From Photobacterium lipolyticum (GTDB taxonomy: Bacteria > Pseudomonadota > Gammaproteobacteria > Enterobacterales > Vibrionaceae): a stretch of DNA of 40,006 nt. The stretch spans positions 1 through 40,006 of the forward strand of contig NZ_PYMC01000026.1 in assembly GCF_003026475.1 (NCBI RefSeq), written 5' to 3'. Below are positions 29,671 to 36,689 of the stretch, in pieces (the first letter of the stretch is position 1; the number at the start of each line of letters is the position of its first letter). The translations under genes and the position numbers were made by a program. The notes under the pieces were generated by a model. The model worked only from the letters and a program-made list of their open reading frames with translations. It did not search any database and was not told the origin of the DNA.

Positions 29671-30360
29671 TTACATACGTGTCGAGAATCGATAACCCGC
29701 ACCGCGAACGGTTTGCACCATCTTATCATATCCGCCCTCTTCCAGCGCTTTCCTCAAGCGGCGAATATGAACGTCGACTGTACGATCTTCAACATACACG
29801 TTGGTCCCCCACACATTGTTCAGTAGCTGTTCCCGGCTATAAACTCGTTCCTGGTGAGTCATAAAGAAGTGCAGCATTTTGAATTCGGTTGGCCCCATAT
29901 CCAGAGGCTCATCATTGGACGTAACGCGGTGGGAAACAGGATCCAGTTTTAAACCCTGAACATCAATCACGTCATCCAAGGACGTTGGAGAAGAGCGGCG
30001 CATTACCGCTTTAAGACGCGCCATCAACTCTTTGGGTGAAAACGGTTTGGTAATGTAGTCATCGGCACCGACTTCAAGCCCTCGGACCTTATCTTCTTCT
30101 TCACCACGAGCCGTCAACATGACCACCGGGATCTGACGAGTCATCTCATCACGCTTCAGGTGTTTAATCAGGTTGATCCCTGAGCCTCCCGGCAACATCC
30201 AGTCCATCAGGATTAACTCAGGATAAGGCTCGCAAATCTTATCCAGTGCACTGTCATAATCTTCAGCTTCAATTGGCTGATAGCCTTTCTGCTCTAGTAC
30301 AAAACACAACATCTCGCGAATTGGTGCTTCATCTTCTACAACAAGAATCCGTCTTCCCAT
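29671..30360 (-). CDS. phoB: Phosphate-regulon response regulator PhoB
   Basis: PhoB binds Pho boxes when phosphorylated and activates phosphate-starvation genes. The 229-residue protein has a receiver domain with phospho-acceptor D53 ([13 protein letters not shown]), a conserved K in [10 protein letters not shown], and a C-terminal OmpR-type winged helix (about 130-229, [21 protein letters not shown] and [11 protein letters not shown]). The ATG start is preceded by a Pho box, so it is probably autoregulated. First gene of phoB-phoR-pstS. Confidence 0.98.
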   Translation of the reverse strand: MGRRILVVEDEAPIREMLCFVLEQKGYQPIEAEDYDSALDKICEPYPELILMDWMLPGGSGINLIKHLKRDEMTRQIPVVMLTARGEEEDKVRGLEVGADDYITKPFSPKELMARLKAVMRRSSPTSLDDVIDVQGLKLDPVSHRVTSNDEPLDMGPTEFKMLHFFMTHQERVYSREQLLNNVWGTNVYVEDRTVDVHIRRLRKALEEGGYDKMVQTVRGAGYRFSTRM

Positions 30361-30398
30361 AGCTATATTTACCTAAGTAGTTGCTGTCTTCGTGGGCC

Positions 30399-30432
30399 AT
30401 TATGTTTGTTAATTATGACACTTTTGTGACCC
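30399..30432 (-). promoter_or_regulatory. Pho box and -10 of the phoB promoter
   Basis: The minus strand reads GGGTCAC-AAAA-GTGTCAT at 30415-30432, then ten bases, then CATAAT at 30399-30404. The spacing equals that at pstC, which supports both calls. Confidence 0.75.
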
Positions 30433-30461
30433 TGTGAGATTAAATCCTATTCAAGGATTCA

Positions 30462-30761
30462 TCAATTCGCAATGCATCTGATACCTTCTTGCGCTAAGTA
30501 CAGTTCAAATAATTTCAGAGACTTAAATTTCACCCTATAAATAGTCTCCTGATTACTACTACCACCAACCGCTTCGACAGCGGACTGGATACCGATACTT
30601 TCACCCGCCAGGTGGTTTAGCTGTATATAAAAAGCATTCTCAATTGTACCCCGCCAACCACAATATTGAAGATCACCAGAGACAGAAAAATTGCGACAAA
30701 TCCAGAGCAATACAATAAGATTGTCAGCTAAATGCACAACCCTAGGATTTGTAACTACCAT
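30462..30761 (-). CDS. Hypothetical 99-residue ORF between phoB and rdgC
   Basis: I do not recognise this product. The frame spans nearly the whole phoB-rdgC gap and overlaps no other gene except two bases at the rdgC start. The composition is protein-like, with mostly common codons, one Trp-rich stretch ([13 protein letters not shown]) and an amphipathic C-terminus ([18 protein letters not shown]). Against it: there is no Shine-Dalgarno before the ATG, and its 5' end coincides with the rdgC start. It may be a decayed or lineage-specific gene, or chance. If translated, it would lie just upstream of the phoB promoter on the same strand. Confidence 0.3.
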   Translation of the reverse strand: MVVTNPRVVHLADNLIVLLWICRNFSVSGDLQYCGWRGTIENAFYIQLNHLAGESIGIQSAVEAVGGSSNQETIYRVKFKSLKLFELYLAQEGIRCIAN

Positions 30762-31674
30762 GATGTGGTTTAAAAACGTATTAACCTATCGCTTTACCCG
30801 TGAAATTGACCTCAACCCAGATCAGATTGAAAAACAACTGGAAGAGTTCCGATTTACCCCGTGTGGCAGCCAAGACATCCAAAAATTTGGTTGGGTACAC
30901 GCGCTGGGTAAACATGGCGATATGTTCACACATGTAGTGGGCGACAATATCCTTGTCTGTGTGCGAAAAGAAGAAAAAATGCTGCCAGCATCGGTCATTA
31001 AGGAATCACTTAATGCCAAAGTGGAAATCCAGGAACAGGAGCATGGCCGTAAACTGAAAAAGAGCGAAAAAGACACCATCAAAGATGAAATCGTGATGGA
31101 TTTACTGCCGCGTGCCTTCAGTCGTCACTCGCAAACCTATGCGTTGATCATGCCGAAAGAAGGCTTCATCATCGTCGATGCAGGTAGCTACAAAAAAGCT
31201 GAAGATTTATTGGCGCTATTGCGTAAATCGATTGGTTCTTTACCAGTTGTACCTGTAACGCCAGAAAAGCCTGCAGAACTGACCATGACGGAATGGGTTC
31301 GCTCGAATACTTCTCCGGCTGGCATGACTATTGGCGAAGAAGCTGAGCTTAAAGCCATCTTAGAAGACGGCGGCGTGATCCGCTGTAAGCAGCAAGATCT
31401 AAGCTGTGATGAAATCCTTGCTCACATTGAAGCCGATAAACTGGTAACCAAGCTGGCCCTGAACTGGCAGGATCGTATCGACTTCGTTCTTGAAGCGGAT
31501 CTTGGCATCAAGCGCCTAAAGTTCTCTGATGAAATAAAAGATCAGAATGAAGATATCGACCGCGAAGAAATCGCAGCACGTATCGATGCCGATTTATCAT
31601 TGATGTGTGGCGAATTCTCAGCCTTCCTGCCGAATGTATTTGAAGTACTTGGCGGCCTGGAAGTTAAAGAATAA
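30760..31674 (+). CDS. rdgC: Recombination-associated protein RdgC
   Basis: RdgC is a ring-shaped DNA-binding protein associated with the nucleoid that limits RecA activity. The 304-residue product begins [16 protein letters not shown], matching known RdgC N-termini, and contains the conserved [29 protein letters not shown] region. The frame is open to a TTG 23 codons upstream. The ATG at 30760 is used because AGGA lies 12 bases before it and homology begins there; the next codon is also ATG. The stop is followed by a hairpin at 31688-31723. Confidence 0.96.
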   Translation: MMWFKNVLTYRFTREIDLNPDQIEKQLEEFRFTPCGSQDIQKFGWVHALGKHGDMFTHVVGDNILVCVRKEEKMLPASVIKESLNAKVEIQEQEHGRKLKKSEKDTIKDEIVMDLLPRAFSRHSQTYALIMPKEGFIIVDAGSYKKAEDLLALLRKSIGSLPVVPVTPEKPAELTMTEWVRSNTSPAGMTIGEEAELKAILEDGGVIRCKQQDLSCDEILAHIEADKLVTKLALNWQDRIDFVLEADLGIKRLKFSDEIKDQNEDIDREEIAARIDADLSLMCGEFSAFLPNVFEVLGGLEVKE

Positions 31675-31687
31675 TTTTAAACGTGCC

Positions 31688-31723
31688 GAGGTACGAGTGG
31701 CTAGTTTCGAGTCTTCGTACCTC
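31688..31723. repeat. Hairpin after rdgC carrying the CTAGTTTCGAG repeat word
   Basis: GAGGTACGA (31688-31696) and TCGTACCTC (31715-31723) are perfect 9-bp arms. The loop contains CTAGTTTCGAG (31701-31711), the exact reverse complement of CTCGAAACTAG in the 83-275 array. No T run follows, so it is a repeat first and only possibly a terminator. Confidence 0.65.
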
Positions 31724-31785
31724 CCATTTTCTACAATCTCCACCTCCACTCGCCTCTCTCTACCCGAATCTAAAGCCAGTTTTAA

Positions 31786-31815
31786 TTGCCTTTGAGGTAC
31801 TGATCACAGTAAAAT
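31786..31815 (+). promoter_or_regulatory. Candidate original trhP promoter, now left of the inserted element
   Basis: TTGCCT (31786-31791) and TAAAAT (31810-31815) are 18 bases apart and point towards the left end of the inserted element. If the element were removed, this promoter would lie about 55 bases from the trhP start codon. Confidence 0.4.
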
Positions 31816-31849
31816 CCTGCCTCCTTCCGCATCACTAGGTGATTGCGGC

Positions 31850-31864
31850 CTGATTTGGAATCAG
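31850..31864. repeat. Left attachment site
   Basis: CTGATTTGGAATCAG, identical to 36656-36670. It is itself an inverted repeat (CTGATT-TGG-AATCAG), and at this end the arms extend by one more C/G pair. It lies 73 bases before the integrase start, as is usual for attL. Confidence 0.75.
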
Positions 31865-31937
31865 GTCACTTGACATATAAGCACTTAAAAATCAACAATA
31901 TATAACAGTGAATCCAAAACTATAAACGGAAGTATAA

Positions 31938-33194
31938 ATGGATGCTGCAAAAATGCTTGAATCACTTGATGAAGCAACCCTAACAAAACTTATTAATATA
32001 GTTCAGACCGATTATCAGCCACCAGCAGAAGTGCAACAAAATAAAACTCAAATGAAACGGGTTGGTAATGGTGTTTCAATCTATAAACAATCCAAATCTA
32101 AAAACTGGTATGCCCGTATTCACCTACCAGCAGAAGGTATCATCAACTTCCGACAATCGACACGTACAGCATCAGAAGATGAAGCAACCGAAAAAGCCAT
32201 TGAATTGAAATTAACTTGTACACTTAAGGTGCAAGAAGGAATTCCACTTGGTAACAGAAAGCAGTTTAAAGAAGTAGCCAAACAAGTAGAAGGGTTTTAT
32301 AAAAATCGAAATAACTCTAATGATCCATATTACATATCAATAATACATAATCATTTGTTACCGACTTTCGGACATTTACCTATAGATCAAATTAAAACAT
32401 CCGATATTCGCAAGTGGCATGAAGGAGCTGGCCTTAGAACACAATCTATGGTGTCAAGTTTACACACCGTATTACGCAGGATTTTTACTATTGCACATGA
32501 AGATGGGTTAATTAAAGTTAAACCTGAATTCAAAGGAGCTGAAATAAAAAAAGCTGAAAGACGTGAAGATTTTAGCAAGGAACAATTAGAAGAAATATTT
32601 GAATTATTACACAAATGGAGTAATTCAAAAGAAAGACGCAAGATATTAAGCTATTACTGTATTTTTCTCTTGGAAACAGGGGCAAGAACTGGTGAAGAAG
32701 TTATTAATATTCGTTGGTGTGATTTACGAAGAAGTGAAGTTCAAAATAACTCAGGAAAGACGGGAAAGGACTGGTATGCAAGAATTAGCAAAGGAAAGAC
32801 TGAAAATTATAATAAAGGTGGTAGGGATATTTTAATATCCGCAAGCGGAAATCAATCTAAAATATGGGAATATTGCTTAACACCGCTTCGAATTCTGCAT
32901 GGCTTTGAAAATATTGATGAAGCAATAAAAAGTGAAAGAAGACTATTTGAAGACTCCAAAGGGAAAGTAGCAAGATTCGATGACTTATTTGCCAGATTCC
33001 GCAAGCATCACAACTTAGCTAGTTGGTACAAACTATATTCATTTAGACACACCTATATCACACAAAAAATTATCAGTGGCGAAGAATATGCAAGAATCTG
33101 TTCGCAATGTGGTACAAGTGTTGAAATGCTTGAAAAGCATTATAGCCACGCAACGATTAAACGATTTAGACAAAAAGACTTTTATGATAGGTGA
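31938..33194 (+). CDS. Tyrosine recombinase (phage-type integrase)
   Basis: This enzyme would integrate and excise the element. The 418-residue protein has an N-terminal arm-binding-like region (about 40-100), a SAM-like core-binding domain (about 105-200) and a catalytic domain. Catalytic residues seen are R250 (ETGARTGEE), R370 and H371 (YSFRHTY), and the nucleophile Y402 (KHYSHA). The position of the usual first His of HxxR is Tyr (Y367), a substitution found in some active integrases. GGAAG lies before the ATG. It is the gene nearest attL, and codon use is AT-rich. A perfect hairpin overlaps its stop codon. Confidence 0.93.
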   Translation: MDAAKMLESLDEATLTKLINIVQTDYQPPAEVQQNKTQMKRVGNGVSIYKQSKSKNWYARIHLPAEGIINFRQSTRTASEDEATEKAIELKLTCTLKVQEGIPLGNRKQFKEVAKQVEGFYKNRNNSNDPYYISIIHNHLLPTFGHLPIDQIKTSDIRKWHEGAGLRTQSMVSSLHTVLRRIFTIAHEDGLIKVKPEFKGAEIKKAERREDFSKEQLEEIFELLHKWSNSKERRKILSYYCIFLLETGARTGEEVINIRWCDLRRSEVQNNSGKTGKDWYARISKGKTENYNKGGRDILISASGNQSKIWEYCLTPLRILHGFENIDEAIKSERRLFEDSKGKVARFDDLFARFRKHHNLASWYKLYSFRHTYITQKIISGEEYARICSQCGTSVEMLEKHYSHATIKRFRQKDFYDR

Positions 33195-33212
33195 TACGTT
33201 TCACGTATCACC
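33190..33212 (+). terminator. Hairpin overlapping the integrase stop codon
   Basis: GGTGATACGT (33190-33199) and ACGTATCACC (33203-33212) form a perfect 10-bp stem with a three-base loop, and the stop codon TGA is inside the stem. The following TTCCCTTC is only weakly T-rich, so it may act as a terminator or protect the mRNA end. Confidence 0.5.
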
Positions 33213-33213
33213 T

Positions 33214-33298
33214 TCCCTTCGCCAGCCTTCGGCTATTGATCAGGGGGTCGCAGGCGGGACGTCACCCGCATTCGCTCCCAAAATCGCCTTCGGCTTCA
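33214..33298. other. GC-rich patch in the AT-rich element
   Basis: This stretch of about 85 bases is far richer in G+C than its surroundings. It contains CCTTCGGC twice and a GCGGG/CCCGC inverted pair. It carries no gene. It looks like a fragment of foreign or repeated DNA. The rest of the 33195-33557 gap is AT-rich leader of the lipoprotein gene with nothing recognisable. Confidence 0.45.
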
Positions 33299-33557
33299 TC
33301 ATTATCATAACGAATTTTCTTATACTGTTAGAAATAAAACAGATCATATGCTTTTTATTCTGTTCTCCTGATAATATATGAATAATGTCTCATTTTATTA
33401 AAAATAACAATAACTGTTATGGCATAAACCATCAATTATCTGTATGATATTAATACAATTTATTATGGATATAGATTCTACATTAGATCAAAACTTAATT
33501 AGGGTTTAATATCCGTCAAATCTACAAAAATCACTTAACCTATAATTAAGGATAATA

Positions 33558-34457
33558 ATGAAAAAAGTATATTTGGGATGTTTAATTGTTGCCTTTTCTT
33601 TAGTTGGCTGTAAAACAACCGAAACAAGTGAAGCTGCATCTGAAGAAAACACCAATCTACAGTTCGTCAATAATAATGACATATATAATAGCCAAGATCT
33701 TTATACAGACTTTAAACTTACAGCAGCAAACTTGCCAAAAGATAAACTTAAAGATATCTATAAAGAAACACTAGAATGGGTGGCACAAGAAGAATTATTG
33801 CCTAACTTAAATAGTGTGATAGCTAAGAGAATAGAATCAACTAATACAAAAAAAAGTCTATCCGGTGAAGTTTTTGTTGATATATTAGGAAATGACCCAG
33901 TATTAACCATTTACACTCCGGGAGGAGTTATAATTCCTAACTATAAAGATTGGCTTAATCAGATAAACAAAAGCTGGACAGAATACACTAAAAAAATATC
34001 AACAAAATCAATAACTAATGTTGAATTATTGAATCCTAAAAAGGTAAACCTTGAACCAATAAGAAAATTACGTAACTATGATATTTCCGCTTATTATGCA
34101 AATTTCGAAGCTATAAAAGAGAATATACAATCAAAATATCCTGAACTATATGTCAGTTCACCTCAACTATATGTAACAGACGATGAATTAATATCTGTAT
34201 CCCCTTGGTTGGTAACACCTTTAGAAAGAACTATGTTTTCTTCAACTCACATCGTTGCATTATCATATTATGAAGATGGTGAATTAAAGACTAACGCTTA
34301 TAACCAGAAAGCATTATTAAACGCTTTGAAGACAAAGTACGTCGTACAAGAGTTCTCAGATCCAACTTTTCATTACATATTAAAAATCGATAAAAAAGAT
34401 TTACCATCATTTGAAAATGATGTACGAAATCTTATCAGTACCCTAGACCCCAAATAA
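33558..34457 (+). CDS. Predicted lipoprotein of unknown function (element cargo)
   Basis: I do not recognise this 299-residue protein. It has a clear lipoprotein signal peptide ending LVGC, with C18 lipidated and Lys at +2, which does not signal inner-membrane retention, so an outer-membrane location is likely. The mature part is hydrophilic and mixed alpha/beta, with several Tyr/Asn-rich stretches and no repeats or catalytic motif that I can see. AAGGA lies before the ATG. It is the only cargo-like gene of the element. It has its own 360-base upstream region and a bidirectional terminator after it, so it can be expressed independently. Surface or exclusion roles are possible but unproven. 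Confidence 0.8.
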   Translation: MKKVYLGCLIVAFSLVGCKTTETSEAASEENTNLQFVNNNDIYNSQDLYTDFKLTAANLPKDKLKDIYKETLEWVAQEELLPNLNSVIAKRIESTNTKKSLSGEVFVDILGNDPVLTIYTPGGVIIPNYKDWLNQINKSWTEYTKKISTKSITNVELLNPKKVNLEPIRKLRNYDISAYYANFEAIKENIQSKYPELYVSSPQLYVTDDELISVSPWLVTPLERTMFSSTHIVALSYYEDGELKTNAYNQKALLNALKTKYVVQEFSDPTFHYILKIDKKDLPSFENDVRNLISTLDPK

Positions 34458-34470
34458 CATAATTCAGATC

Positions 34471-34495
34471 AAAGGCCACATAACGTGGCCTTTAT
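34471..34495. terminator. Bidirectional terminator between the lipoprotein and resolvase genes
   Basis: AAAGGCCAC (34471-34479) pairs perfectly with GTGGCCTTT (34485-34493) around ATAAC. T-rich sequence follows on the plus strand, and TTTGATC on the minus strand. Confidence 0.8.
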
Positions 34496-34559
34496 ATTCA
34501 TAATAGCATAGAGTCGATAATTATAATTAACAAGTATTTCTCTTTGCGTGATAGTTAAC

Positions 34560-35180
34560 CTATATTTCTATAAGTGTTTTTGATACTTTTGCAACAGTAG
34601 CACGACTACAATTTAATGTTTTAGTGATCTCGCTGTAGGTACTTCCAGCCTTTAACAATTTGCTAATTGAATCATGCAGCGCCTGATCTATAGGCCTTCC
34701 TTTAAATTGACCATTAGATTTAGCCTTTGCTATACCTTCCTTTTGTCTACGCTTACGATCTTCATAATCCTTTCTAGCCACCGCTGCAAGCATATCAAGC
34801 AACATGCCATTAACTGCTTTCATAATACTGTTAGTAAATTCGTTAGTGTTATCTTGAATCACTAACTGCCAGCTTGTCGGCATATCAAGTGAAACTATAT
34901 TGATCCCTTTACTACAAATTATTCCTTTTAATTTCTGCCAATCGATTTCACTTAGTCGACTTAATCGGTCAACCTGTTCAAGAAGAATACAATCGCCACT
35001 TTCAGCAGTGTCTAATAATTCAAACAGTTTCGGACGCTGCAAACTTGCACCAGATTCATTTTCAACAAATGACCGTGACAAAGTAATGTCATATTCATTT
35101 GCAAATTTTTGGATCGCATCTATAGCTCGATTAGCATCTTGTTCTTTTGTACTTGCCCGTAAGTACGGATAGATTCTCAT
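34560..35180 (-). CDS. Small serine recombinase (resolvase/invertase family)
   Basis: The 206-residue protein has the resolvase N-terminal catalytic domain, with the nucleophile S10 in YLRASTKEQ and the conserved DRLSRL motif near residue 70. A C-terminal helix-turn-helix follows (about 160-206, KLLKAGSTYSEITKTLNCSRATVAKVSKTL). The length and order are those of Tn3-type resolvases and DNA invertases. Next to a Rep gene in a possible replicon, multimer resolution is the most likely job; inversion is not supported because no inverted segment is obvious. Start ATG with AAAGGGA upstream. A set of AAGTGGT repeats lies directly upstream and may be its binding site. Confidence 0.9.
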   Translation of the reverse strand: MRIYPYLRASTKEQDANRAIDAIQKFANEYDITLSRSFVENESGASLQRPKLFELLDTAESGDCILLEQVDRLSRLSEIDWQKLKGIICSKGINIVSLDMPTSWQLVIQDNTNEFTNSIMKAVNGMLLDMLAAVARKDYEDRKRRQKEGIAKAKSNGQFKGRPIDQALHDSISKLLKAGSTYSEITKTLNCSRATVAKVSKTLIEI

Positions 35181-35232
35181 AGTATTAAGTCCCTTTAGTT
35201 TCTTTTAAGTAGTTTCTTAACTTTAGTTCATT

Positions 35233-35376
35233 ATAAGTGGTTTAGTAAATGATTTTTATATCATATTGACCACTTATTTTTGGTTTGTTTTAGGTATACC
35301 TTTTAAAACCACTAATATCAGACATGCACTTCCCTATTACTCATCAAAGAGAGGAAGTACATATCAATTAAGTGGT
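35233..35376. repeat. AAGTGGT inverted and direct repeats between rep and resolvase
   Basis: ATAAGTGGT (35233-35241) and ACCACTTAT (35269-35277) are perfect 9-bp inverted arms. Further copies are AAAACCACTAA (35305-35315) and AAGTGGT (35370-35376). Two of the copies continue as AGTAAATG-GTTTTTA-like sequence. They fill the 225-base gap upstream of the resolvase gene, the usual place for a res site or iteron-type control region. Confidence 0.6.
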
Positions 35377-35405
35377 AAGTAAATGGTTTTTACAATGATT
35401 AGATA

Positions 35406-36032
35406 TTAGCAATGAGATCTGGTGAAGTACTCAATATGTTCACCTTTCTTTGCAAAAAACTTAGTCCTTTTTTTACAAAGATAAGATATATGCGTGAAAC
35501 AGTCATTTGTTGCTTCTGTATCTTCTCTTGATATTCTATGACTACGACAAATATGAACCAAGCCTACTGCGTTATCTTTTATCGATGCTTGCCAAGAAGA
35601 GTAAATGACATTCCATAATCCCTTCCCGTTTCTGTCATGAGTTGGCAATAGCCCAAGACTATTATGATAGTGCTTATTCGCATCTAGAAATAAAACAACA
35701 TGAAAGTGCTTACTACTTGTATTAGTCCCTTTTCGATCCTTACTCTTTTCTATCGCAATAATATGCTTAAAAGAACCACCGTATTTTTTTGAGTACTTCT
35801 TTTTTAAGTTCTTAATAAAAGCAGTTCTGTATTCCTTCACATCCACGTCACCAAAATAACTTGGAAACCGAAGGTCAAAACGAACCACTGTACAACGTTT
35901 ATATTGATCAAGCGCCGAATTCAAAACTTCAATGGTACGGTCTAGATACTCAACGACAAAAGGATAGTTTTTATTTGATTGGTGTAAATTGTAATTCTTA
36001 TACGCGCGATTATCTGTAAATGTATATCCCAT
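35406..36032 (-). CDS. HUH-type replication protein (YagK/YfjJ, inovirus Gp2-like)
   Basis: The 208-residue protein resembles the YagK/YfjJ C-terminal family also called inovirus Gp2. It shows the metal-binding HUH motif HFH at 109-111 (SKHFHVVLFLD) and a candidate catalytic tyrosine Y184 followed by K187 (HISYLCKK), as in rolling-circle Rep and relaxase enzymes. It probably nicks an origin in the adjacent non-coding DNA and starts single-strand replication. The ATG at 36030-36032 matches this family, but the strong AAGGAGG is better placed for a nine-codon ORF that overlaps the start. It is co-directional with the resolvase gene, which follows after 225 bases. Confidence 0.85.
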   Translation of the reverse strand: MGYTFTDNRAYKNYNLHQSNKNYPFVVEYLDRTIEVLNSALDQYKRCTVVRFDLRFPSYFGDVDVKEYRTAFIKNLKKKYSKKYGGSFKHIIAIEKSKDRKGTNTSSKHFHVVLFLDANKHYHNSLGLLPTHDRNGKGLWNVIYSSWQASIKDNAVGLVHICRSHRISREDTEATNDCFTHISYLCKKRTKFFAKKGEHIEYFTRSHC

Positions 36033-36039
36033 ACAACAT
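36010..36039 (-). CDS. Possible nine-codon leader ORF overlapping the rep start
   Basis: ATG at 36037-36039 sits four bases after GGAGG, ideal spacing, and opens MLYGIYIYR then TAA. It is out of frame with rep, whose ATG lies seven bases further on with spacing of 11. Such overlaps are used for copy-number control in some replicons; here it is inference only. Confidence 0.3.
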   Translation of the reverse strand: MLYGIYIYR

Positions 36040-36184
36040 AATTCCTCCTTAAAATATAATGATTAAACTCCTATCTAATACAATTACCGTACCCTACAGA
36101 TACAGCAACACCACACCAGCAGTGGGCTAGTGCGGTAAGATTTCATTTTTTTGGGGGGTAAAACCTTGAAATGGTTAAACCTTC

Positions 36185-36221
36185 CGACAGGAATACTGTC
36201 GCATACTTCGAATTAGTATGC
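36185..36221. other. Twin hairpins upstream of rep, candidate origin
   Basis: CGACAG-GAATA-CTGTCG (36185-36201) is immediately followed by GCATACT-TCGAATT-AGTATGC (36201-36221); both stems are perfect. Just before them lie TTTTTTTGGGGGG (36148-36160) and two GGTnAAACCTT words. Tandem hairpins beside an HUH Rep gene fit a nick site or single-strand origin. Confidence 0.5.
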
Positions 36222-36402
36222 AACTTCATTTCAATTGTGTATGACTAATGCAATTCCGATAGATAATCTACGATCATTAGATTTAATCATAACCTAATAA
36301 ATAGAATGCCTCCATTAAAGCCACTCAAACACGTGCTATGGCCTTTTATTAATAGCAGTAATGCATTCAAATGCGATATGCCTAAAGTTGCTGTAAAGGC
36401 TT

Positions 36403-36525
36403 CTCAGCGCTTCTGAGGGAAAGGGGCATTTTCGGCATCATATGTGGCTCTCTAAGGTACCAAATACACAAATAAGCACACTGCTACATACAAACTTAGG
36501 ATTATGACTGACATTCAGCAGTCAT
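36403..36525. other. Further hairpins in the element's right non-coding region
   Basis: CTCAG-CGCTT-CTGAG (36403-36417) and ATGACTG-8 bases-CAGTCAT (36504-36525) are perfect inverted repeats. The region 36040-36655 has no supported gene. It appears to be the structural or origin end of the element. Confidence 0.45.
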
Positions 36526-36529
36526 GATA

Positions 36530-36559
36530 TTACTTTTCTTCATGAATTTGGTGTAGAAT
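36530..36559 (+). promoter_or_regulatory. Candidate replacement promoter for trhP inside the element
   Basis: TTACTT (36530-36535) and TAGAAT (36554-36559) are 18 bases apart and face trhP. The -10 context GTAGAATCCT resembles GTAAAATCCT at the presumed original promoter (31809-31818). Confidence 0.4.
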
Positions 36560-36655
36560 CCTCTACCCAATATTGCAAGCAAAGTATAAATGACTATAAA
36601 CGTTAATTTGTTTCTGTAAGCATTTGATTACGTTCAACAAATACGAAGTTGGACA

Positions 36656-36670
36656 CTGATTTGGAATCAG
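36656..36670. repeat. Right attachment site, in the trhP leader
   Basis: CTGATTTGGAATCAG, identical to 31850-31864. It ends 19 bases before the trhP ATG, so the integration site is in the 5' untranslated region of trhP. Confidence 0.75.
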
Positions 36671-36689
36671 ACACTGAGAATTATGAGCT

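Larger units (their letters stand above)
31850..36670. mobile_element. Small integrative element with integrase, HUH Rep and resolvase
   Basis: The element is bounded by the exact 15-bp direct repeat CTGATTTGGAATCAG at both ends and is clearly richer in A+T than the chromosome around it. Contents in order are a tyrosine integrase (+), a lipoprotein (+), a serine recombinase (-), an HUH-type Rep (-), and about 620 bases of hairpin-rich non-coding DNA. There are no capsid, secretion or conjugation genes, so it must borrow any transfer functions. It is inserted between rdgC and trhP, which would otherwise be close neighbours. Confidence 0.8.

Noticed and set aside
31938..33194. An inactive integrase because the usual HxxR histidine is Tyr
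   Set aside because: The remaining catalytic residues are intact, and Tyr at that position occurs in working integrases, so inactivity is not supported.
33076..33381. A 101-codon frame crossing the integrase end and the GC-rich patch
   Set aside because: It overlaps the integrase out of frame and then reads through the hairpin and GC-rich patch; low-complexity hydrophobic end; no ribosome-binding site.
34560..35180. A DNA invertase controlling phase variation
   Set aside because: No invertible segment with flanking inverted sites is visible near the gene; a resolvase role beside rep fits better.
31850..36670. CTX-type filamentous prophage
   Set aside because: The Rep is Gp2-like, but there are no coat, Zot-like or secretin genes, and the boundary repeat does not look like a dif site. 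An integrase is present, whereas CTX-type phages use host XerCD.
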